Assembly (NCBI RefSeq): GCF_900102895.1
Contig: NZ_FNGD01000002.1
Location: 1 to 64,000, forward strand
Source of the DNA: Arthrobacter sp. ov407
GTDB lineage: Bacteria > Actinomycetota > Actinomycetes > Actinomycetales > Micrococcaceae
DNA length: 64,000 nt
Direction of reading: 5' to 3'
Positions 59,742 through 64,000 of the stretch are shown one piece after another. Numbering within the stretch: the first letter of the stretch is position 1; each line of letters opens with the position of its first letter. Both the position numbers and the translations under genes were made by a program. Below the pieces are notes generated by a model, which worked only from the letters and a program-made list of their open reading frames with translations, was not told the DNA's origin and ran no database searches.

Positions 59742-60678
59742 CGACGATCACGGCCGGGCCGCTGAGTTCGACGTGTTCGTGCCCCTCCGGGCCCAGGAAG
59801 AATTTCACGCCGACGACGCCGCCGGGGACGTGGACGTTCCACGCGTCCGGTGCGCCCTGGCCGGCCCAGTGGCGGATGGCGACGGCGGCGGCGCAGGCGC
59901 CGGTGCCGCATGACTGCGTCTCCCCCACCCCCCGCTCGTGGACCCGCATGGTGATGGTGCCCGTGCCGTCGTGGACCAGTGGTTCGGACGGCACAACGAA
60001 TTCGACGTTTGTCCCGTGCGGCGGCGTCGGGTCCACCCGGGGGGCCGTGAACAGCTGCGTGGCCTCGAGTTCGGCCGTTTCGGCCAGGGCAACCACTGTG
60101 TGCGGGTTGCCCATGCTGACGGAAAGGGCGGGCCGGGCGACTTCGAGCCCCTCGGCGCTGACGAGCGAATCCATGGCCCGTGCGGTGGCCTCGCCCGGGA
60201 AAATGAACTCCCAAGGACCCATATCCACGGCGTAGCCCGCAGCTGTCCGGACGATTGTCTTGGCACCGCCCCGGGTTCCAATGACGAGGGACTCGCCGGC
60301 TGGAAGGTCCACGAGGCCTTCGGCGATGAGGAAGTGCACAAAGACGCGGACGCCGTTGCCGCACATCTCAGACAGCGAGCCGTCGCCGTTGCGGTAGTCC
60401 ATGAACCACTCGGCGTCGGGGTGCGCGGCCAGCAATTCCTGCCCCTCGGGCAGCAGCCGGGAAGGGACGGCCCGGATCAGGCCGTCGCCGCCGATGCCGC
60501 GGTGCCGGTCGCAGAGCGCGGCGACGTGCTCAGGGCTGAGCGAGAGTGTGCCGTTGGGGTCTGCGATCAGGACAAAGTCATTGCCCGTTCCGTGGCCTTT
60601 CGAGAACTTCAGGCCGGCGAGGGCGGCGGTGTCTCCGGCAGCGAGGTGGTCAGCGGCCGCGGCAAGGGTTTCGTCCAT
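59722..60678 (-). CDS. dapF: Diaminopimelate epimerase
   Basis: Converts LL- to meso-diaminopimelate for lysine and peptidoglycan synthesis. The 318-aa protein has the two active-site cysteines in SEMCGNGVRVF and ETQSCGTGACAAA, and GHGTGNDFVLIAD near the N-terminus. The first ~24 residues extend beyond the usual start. It overlaps the convergent methyltransferase gene by 20 bases at its 3' end. It lies about 93 nt after miaA on the same strand. Confidence 0.96.
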   Translation of the reverse strand: MDETLAAAADHLAAGDTAALAGLKFSKGHGTGNDFVLIADPNGTLSLSPEHVAALCDRHRGIGGDGLIRAVPSRLLPEGQELLAAHPDAEWFMDYRNGDGSLSEMCGNGVRVFVHFLIAEGLVDLPAGESLVIGTRGGAKTIVRTAAGYAVDMGPWEFIFPGEATARAMDSLVSAEGLEVARPALSVSMGNPHTVVALAETAELEATQLFTAPRVDPTPPHGTNVEFVVPSEPLVHDGTGTITMRVHERGVGETQSCGTGACAAAVAIRHWAGQGAPDAWNVHVPGGVVGVKFFLGPEGHEHVELSGPAVIVASGTLS

Positions 60679-60771
60679 GGTCCAAGGTTACAGTTCGTTT
60701 CGCGACCGGTTGCACTTCGTTTCGTGGCCGGCGGGATGGAAACCGTGACACCGACCTCAGCGGCCGAATGC

Positions 60772-61800
60772 CTAGCGGCACAGCGCCGTGGCCTTCGCCA
60801 GCAGCCCGGGGTCCTGCCAGTCGAGCCAGTGGATGCGGGGGTCGGCGCGGAACCAGGTGAGCTGGCGGCGCGCGAACTGCCGGGTCGCGACGATGGTTTC
60901 CTCGGCGGCCTGCGCCGGGTCGGATCCACCGTCGAGCACCTTGAGGAATTGGGCGTAGCCGAGGGCACGAGGCGCGGTCCGGCCGAGCCGGAGTCCGGCG
61001 GCGTCGAGTTTGCGGACCTCGTCGAGGAGCCCGCTGTCCACCATGGTGTGGACCCGGCGGGCGAGGCGATCCCGGAGCTGTTCCCGGTCCACGTCGAGCC
61101 CGATTTGCACGGCGGGCTGGAAGTACTCGCGGGTGGGCATAAACGAGCTGAAAGGCCGCCCGGTCAGTTCGAACACCTCAAGCGCGCGGATGATCCGGCG
61201 TGCGTCCCCGAGCCGGCCGGCCGAGACCGGGTCCACGGCCTCCAGCCGGGCCCGCAGCGGCGCCGGTCCGGCGGTTTCCAGTTCCGCTTCGAGCCGGCTC
61301 CGGATGGCAGGGTCGGTGCCCGGGAATTCCAGCACGTCCAGGGCGGCACGGACGTAAAGCCCGGACCCGCCCGCCAGGATGGCGCGTTTGCCCCGGGCAT
61401 GGATGCCGGCAATGAGCTCACGGGCCTGCTGCTGGAAGTCCGAGACGCTGGCTTCCTGGGTCACATCCAGGATGTCCAGGAGGTGGTGCTGCACCCCCCG
61501 GCGTTCGGCCGCTGTGATCTTGGCGGTGCCGATGTCCATGCCGCGGTAAAACTGCATGGAATCGGCGTTGATGACTTCGCCGTCGAGTTCCAGTGCCAGC
61601 GAGACCGCGAGATCGGACTTGCCGGAGCCCGTAGGCCCGACGACGGCGATCACCGGCCGTGCCGGTCCTGCACTGTCCGGTCCTGCGCTGTCCGGTCCTG
61701 CACTGTCCGGTCCTGCGCTGTCCGGTCCTGCGCCGTCAGGTGTGCCGCCGGCCGCCGGGGCCCCCGCTTGGCCGGCAGCGGGGCCTTGCTGAGCTGTCAC
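60772..61800 (-). CDS. miaA: tRNA dimethylallyltransferase
   Basis: Transfers dimethylallyl to A37 of UNN-reading tRNAs. The 342-aa protein has the P-loop [15 protein letters not shown], the DMAPP/tRNA motif [18 protein letters not shown] and [12 protein letters not shown]. The N-terminus carries an unusual ~45-residue Gly/Ala/Pro/Ser leader, with four to five DSAGP repeats encoded by 15-nt units (61662-61736). The GTG start lies three bases after the miaB stop. Confidence 0.95.
   Translation of the reverse strand: MTAQQGPAAGQAGAPAAGGTPDGAGPDSAGPDSAGPDSAGPDSAGPARPVIAVVGPTGSGKSDLAVSLALELDGEVINADSMQFYRGMDIGTAKITAAERRGVQHHLLDILDVTQEASVSDFQQQARELIAGIHARGKRAILAGGSGLYVRAALDVLEFPGTDPAIRSRLEAELETAGPAPLRARLEAVDPVSAGRLGDARRIIRALEVFELTGRPFSSFMPTREYFQPAVQIGLDVDREQLRDRLARRVHTMVDSGLLDEVRKLDAAGLRLGRTAPRALGYAQFLKVLDGGSDPAQAAEETIVATRQFARRQLTWFRADPRIHWLDWQDPGLLAKATALCR
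61662..61736 (-). repeat. Five 15-nt repeats in the miaA N-terminus
   Basis: Units alternate CCGGTCCTGCACTGT and CCGGTCCTGCGCTGT on the plus strand, encoding DSAGP in frame. They are nearly identical at DNA level. Confidence 0.9.
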
Positions 61801-61803
61801 AGG

Positions 61804-63426
61804 CTAGCGGCCGCGGACGGGGAGTGTGGGCATGCCCAGGGACACCCCGGTGCCGCCGGAAGCGGATCCCGGCGCGGGCGCCCCGCAGGAGTCGGCTTGC
61901 GACCTGTCCCAGGCGTCACCGGCACGGGACCGGCGCAGGCTGTAGTCCTCCGCCGATGCAGGGTCGGAGATGAGGTGGAACGCTGCGGCCTCTGTGATGG
62001 TGACGGTCACGAGGTCGCCGGGCCGGGGCACCTCGGCCCCGGCGGGCACGGAGAAGTGCACCAGCCGTTGGTCCTGGGACCGGCCGGAGAGGCGGTGGGT
62101 TTCCTGAGCCTTGCGGCCCGACTGGGCTGTCACCATGACCTCGACGCGGCGGCCGAGCTGCCTGGCGTTTTCCTCTGCGGCGATCCGGTCCTGCAGGGCC
62201 GTGAGGCGCTCAAAGCGTTCCTGGACCACGGCCTTGGGCAGCTGGTCCGGCAGGTCGGCGGCGGGCGTGCCCGGTCGCTTGGAGTACTGGAAGGTGAAGG
62301 CGGTGGCGAACCGGGACTTCTCCACGACGTCGAGCGTGGCCTGGAAGTCCTCCTCGGTCTCGCCGGGGAAGCCGACGATGATGTCCGTGGAGATGGCGGC
62401 GTGCGGGATCTTCTCACGGACCTTGTCCAGGATGCCGAGGAACTTGGTGGAGCGGTAGGACCGTTTCATATCCTTGAGGACCTTGTCCGAGCCGGACTGC
62501 AGGGGCATGTGCAACTGCGGCATGACGTTGGGGGTCTCGGCCATGGCGTCGATGACGTCGTCCGTGAAGGCGGCCGGGTGCGGGCTGGTGAACCGGACGC
62601 GCTCCAGGCCCGGGATGTCGCCGCAGGCGCGCAGGAGCTTGGAGAACGCCTGCCGGTCGCCGAATTCGACGCCGTAGGAGTTCACGTTTTGACCCAGCAG
62701 AGTTACTTCGATGGCGCCGTCGTCCACGAGTGCCTGGATTTCGGCCAGGATCTCGCCGGGGCGGCGGTCCTTTTCCTTGCCCCGCAGCGCCGGGACGATG
62801 CAGAAGGTGCAGGTGTTGTTGCAGCCCACGGAGATCGATACCCAGCCTGAATAGACGGAGTCCCGCTTGGTGGGGAGAGTGGAGGGAAAAACATCCAGCG
62901 ATTCGAGGATCTCCAGCTGGGCCTCGTTGTTGTGGCGGGCCCGGTCCAGCAGCGCCGGCAGGGCACCGACATTGTGGGTGCCGAACACGGCGTCCACCCA
63001 CGGCGCCTTCTTGAGGATGGTCTCCCGGTCCTTCTGTGCGAGACATCCGCCGACGGCGATCTGCATCCCCGGGTTGGCTGCCTTGACCGGGGCGAGGATG
63101 CCGAGGTTGCCGTACAGCTTGTTGTCGGCATTCTCGCGGACCGCGCAGGTGTTAAAGACCACGACATCGGCCAACTCACCGGCGGAAGGAACGTAACCTG
63201 CGGCTTCGAGCATGCCGGCCATCCGCTCGGAATCGTGCACGTTCATCTGGCAGCCGAAGGTGCGCACCTGGTAAGTGCGGGGCTGGGCCGACCCGGAACT
63301 TTCCGTCGCGGCCGCCGGGTCTGCAGCGAAGGTCGCAGGCGCTGCTGGCGGCACTGCCGGAGACGGTGCTGGAGTCGCTGCGGGAGAAGTCGTGCTGGCC
63401 GCTGGGGAGGGAATGGTAAAACTCAC
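61804..63426 (-). CDS. miaB: tRNA 2-methylthio-N6-(dimethylallyl)adenosine synthase
   Basis: Methylthiotransferase that adds a 2-methylthio group to i6A37. The 540-aa protein has the UPF0004 domain with three conserved Cys ([21 protein letters not shown]), the radical SAM motif [11 protein letters not shown] and a C-terminal TRAM domain (~425-490). The N-terminal ~50 residues and the C-terminal ~45 are low-complexity extensions. Start GTG at 63426 without a clear ribosome-binding site. It forms an operon with miaA and lies 67 nt from recX. Confidence 0.95.
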   Translation of the reverse strand: MSFTIPSPAASTTSPAATPAPSPAVPPAAPATFAADPAAATESSGSAQPRTYQVRTFGCQMNVHDSERMAGMLEAAGYVPSAGELADVVVFNTCAVRENADNKLYGNLGILAPVKAANPGMQIAVGGCLAQKDRETILKKAPWVDAVFGTHNVGALPALLDRARHNNEAQLEILESLDVFPSTLPTKRDSVYSGWVSISVGCNNTCTFCIVPALRGKEKDRRPGEILAEIQALVDDGAIEVTLLGQNVNSYGVEFGDRQAFSKLLRACGDIPGLERVRFTSPHPAAFTDDVIDAMAETPNVMPQLHMPLQSGSDKVLKDMKRSYRSTKFLGILDKVREKIPHAAISTDIIVGFPGETEEDFQATLDVVEKSRFATAFTFQYSKRPGTPAADLPDQLPKAVVQERFERLTALQDRIAAEENARQLGRRVEVMVTAQSGRKAQETHRLSGRSQDQRLVHFSVPAGAEVPRPGDLVTVTITEAAAFHLISDPASAEDYSLRRSRAGDAWDRSQADSCGAPAPGSASGGTGVSLGMPTLPVRGR

Positions 63427-63493
63427 TTGTTAAGGGTAACGGGTAAGGGTAACGGGCTGTGGCCGGGCCTGCGTAGACCCCGGATCGGGGGCC

Positions 63494-64000
63494 TTATTCC
63501 CCGACTCCGGCACGGCCGGTGACGGCGTCGAGTACCTCGCCCACAATCCGGAAGGCGAGCGAGGGCTGGTATCCCTTGCGGGCCAGCATTGACGCGAGGC
63601 GGCGCGTGATCTTGTCTCGCTCCGCCCGGTCTTCACCGCCGGTGAATCCCCGCAGCTTGCGCTCCACGAGCTCACGGGCCGCCGATTCTTCGTCGGCGTC
63701 GCTAACTTGTTCCAGGGCGCCGGCGGCGGTTTCCGGGTCGATGCCCTTGTCCGCGAGTTCGCGCCGCAAGGCCCCCTTGGCGAGTTTGCGCGTTTGGGAC
63801 CTGCTGCGGACCCACATGTCGGCGAACTCGGTGTCGTCAACCAGCCGCACTTCCTCGAAGCGGTCCAGGACGGCCTCGGCGACGTCCTCGGGAACGTTGC
63901 GCTCGGCCAGCTTGCGCGAGAGCTGCAACCGGCTCTTGGGCGAATTCGTCAGCTGCCTCAGCACGATGGCGCGAGCGACCGCTGCCGGGTCCGCGTCCGG
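63494..64000 (-). CDS. recX: Regulatory protein RecX (5' end outside the window)
   Basis: Inhibitor of RecA filament extension. The visible 168 residues contain the three-helix repeats typical of RecX: VARAIVLRQLTNSPKSRLQL, DRFEEVRLVDDTEFADMWVRSRSQTRKLAKGALRRELADKG and TRRLASMLARKGYQPSLAFRIV. The reading frame is open to the right edge, so the N-terminus is truncated. recA normally lies just upstream, beyond the window. Confidence 0.92.
   Translation of the reverse strand, partial: PDADPAAVARAIVLRQLTNSPKSRLQLSRKLAERNVPEDVAEAVLDRFEEVRLVDDTEFADMWVRSRSQTRKLAKGALRRELADKGIDPETAAGALEQVSDADEESAARELVERKLRGFTGGEDRAERDKITRRLASMLARKGYQPSLAFRIVGEVLDAVTGRAGVGE

Noticed and set aside
59938..62850. A 970-codon open frame on the plus strand
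   Set aside because: Antisense to dapF, miaA and miaB; the composition is the usual GC-rich shadow and it shows no protein family features.

Overview
The window looks like a chromosomal segment of a high-GC actinobacterium of the family Micrococcaceae, most likely Arthrobacter or Pseudarthrobacter. The left edge carries the 5' end of a 16S rRNA gene on the minus strand, with an AT-rich leader and an actinobacterial boxA-like element. Protein sequences and gene order also fit: argCJBDFRGH, infC-rpmI-rplT with a SpoU methyltransferase, the PriA type of HisA, and lexA divergent from a LysM gene. No insertion sequence, prophage, tRNA or CRISPR array was seen. Most genes lie on the minus strand.

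Layout from left to right. (1) 1-5000: rrn start and leader, tyrS, a HelD-type RNA polymerase recycling ATPase, apt. (2) 5.1-10.7 kb: a GNAT acetyltransferase, an unknown protein and an alkylation-repair cluster (Mpg-type glycosylase, an Ada-AlkA fusion translationally coupled to ogt), then an MDMPI-like protein and a short PdxH-like protein. (3) 10.8-11.9 kb: an unrecognised protein gene that looks less GC-rich than its surroundings. (4) 12-20.9 kb: the whole arginine operon argC-J-B-D-F-R-G-H, tightly coupled, with an ArgR-box-like operator and a probably leaderless argC start at one end and a strong terminator at the other. (5) 21-29.7 kb: a fatty acid desaturase, a quinone oxidoreductase, and the most notable locus of the window: a 1326-aa Pls/PosA-type membrane NRPS (adenylation and carrier domains, then six predicted membrane helices alternating with three beta-helix domains), followed by an M1 metallopeptidase and a 4'-phosphopantetheinyl transferase. 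(6) 29.7-40.2 kb: pheST, an HExxH membrane protein, a SIMPL protein, pyroglutamyl peptidase, an SOS-box-controlled radical SAM gene, the three-subunit transhydrogenase pntA1-A2-B, and a MutT-like Nudix gene. (7) 40.4-48.6 kb: two MFS transporters, a CDF metal transporter with a ribosome-site-sequestering hairpin, a small YeaQ-type membrane protein, and infC-rpmI-rplT-SpoU methyltransferase with an attenuator-like terminator before infC. (8) 48.6-53.1 kb: an SseB-like protein and hisC-B-H-(52-aa membrane protein)-priA. (9) 53.2-64 kb: a DivS/ChiZ-like LysM gene divergent from lexA with SOS boxes between them, a DinG-like helicase, hflX, a methyltransferase, dapF, miaA, miaB and a partial recX.

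From memory, mycobacteria keep infC-rpmI-rplT-tsnR, pheST, argCJBDFRGH and tyrS in this order. If so, the accessory genes here (polymer synthetase locus, transporters, SOS radical SAM, unknown proteins) sit at the junctions of that backbone. Two further themes run through the window. One is leaderless or start-proximal regulation (argC, radical SAM gene) alongside RNA-hairpin control (infC, CDF gene). The other is short in-frame tandem repeats at the termini of otherwise conserved proteins (ArgF, ArgD, MiaA, IF3, the M1 peptidase, SseB-like, and an unknown protein).
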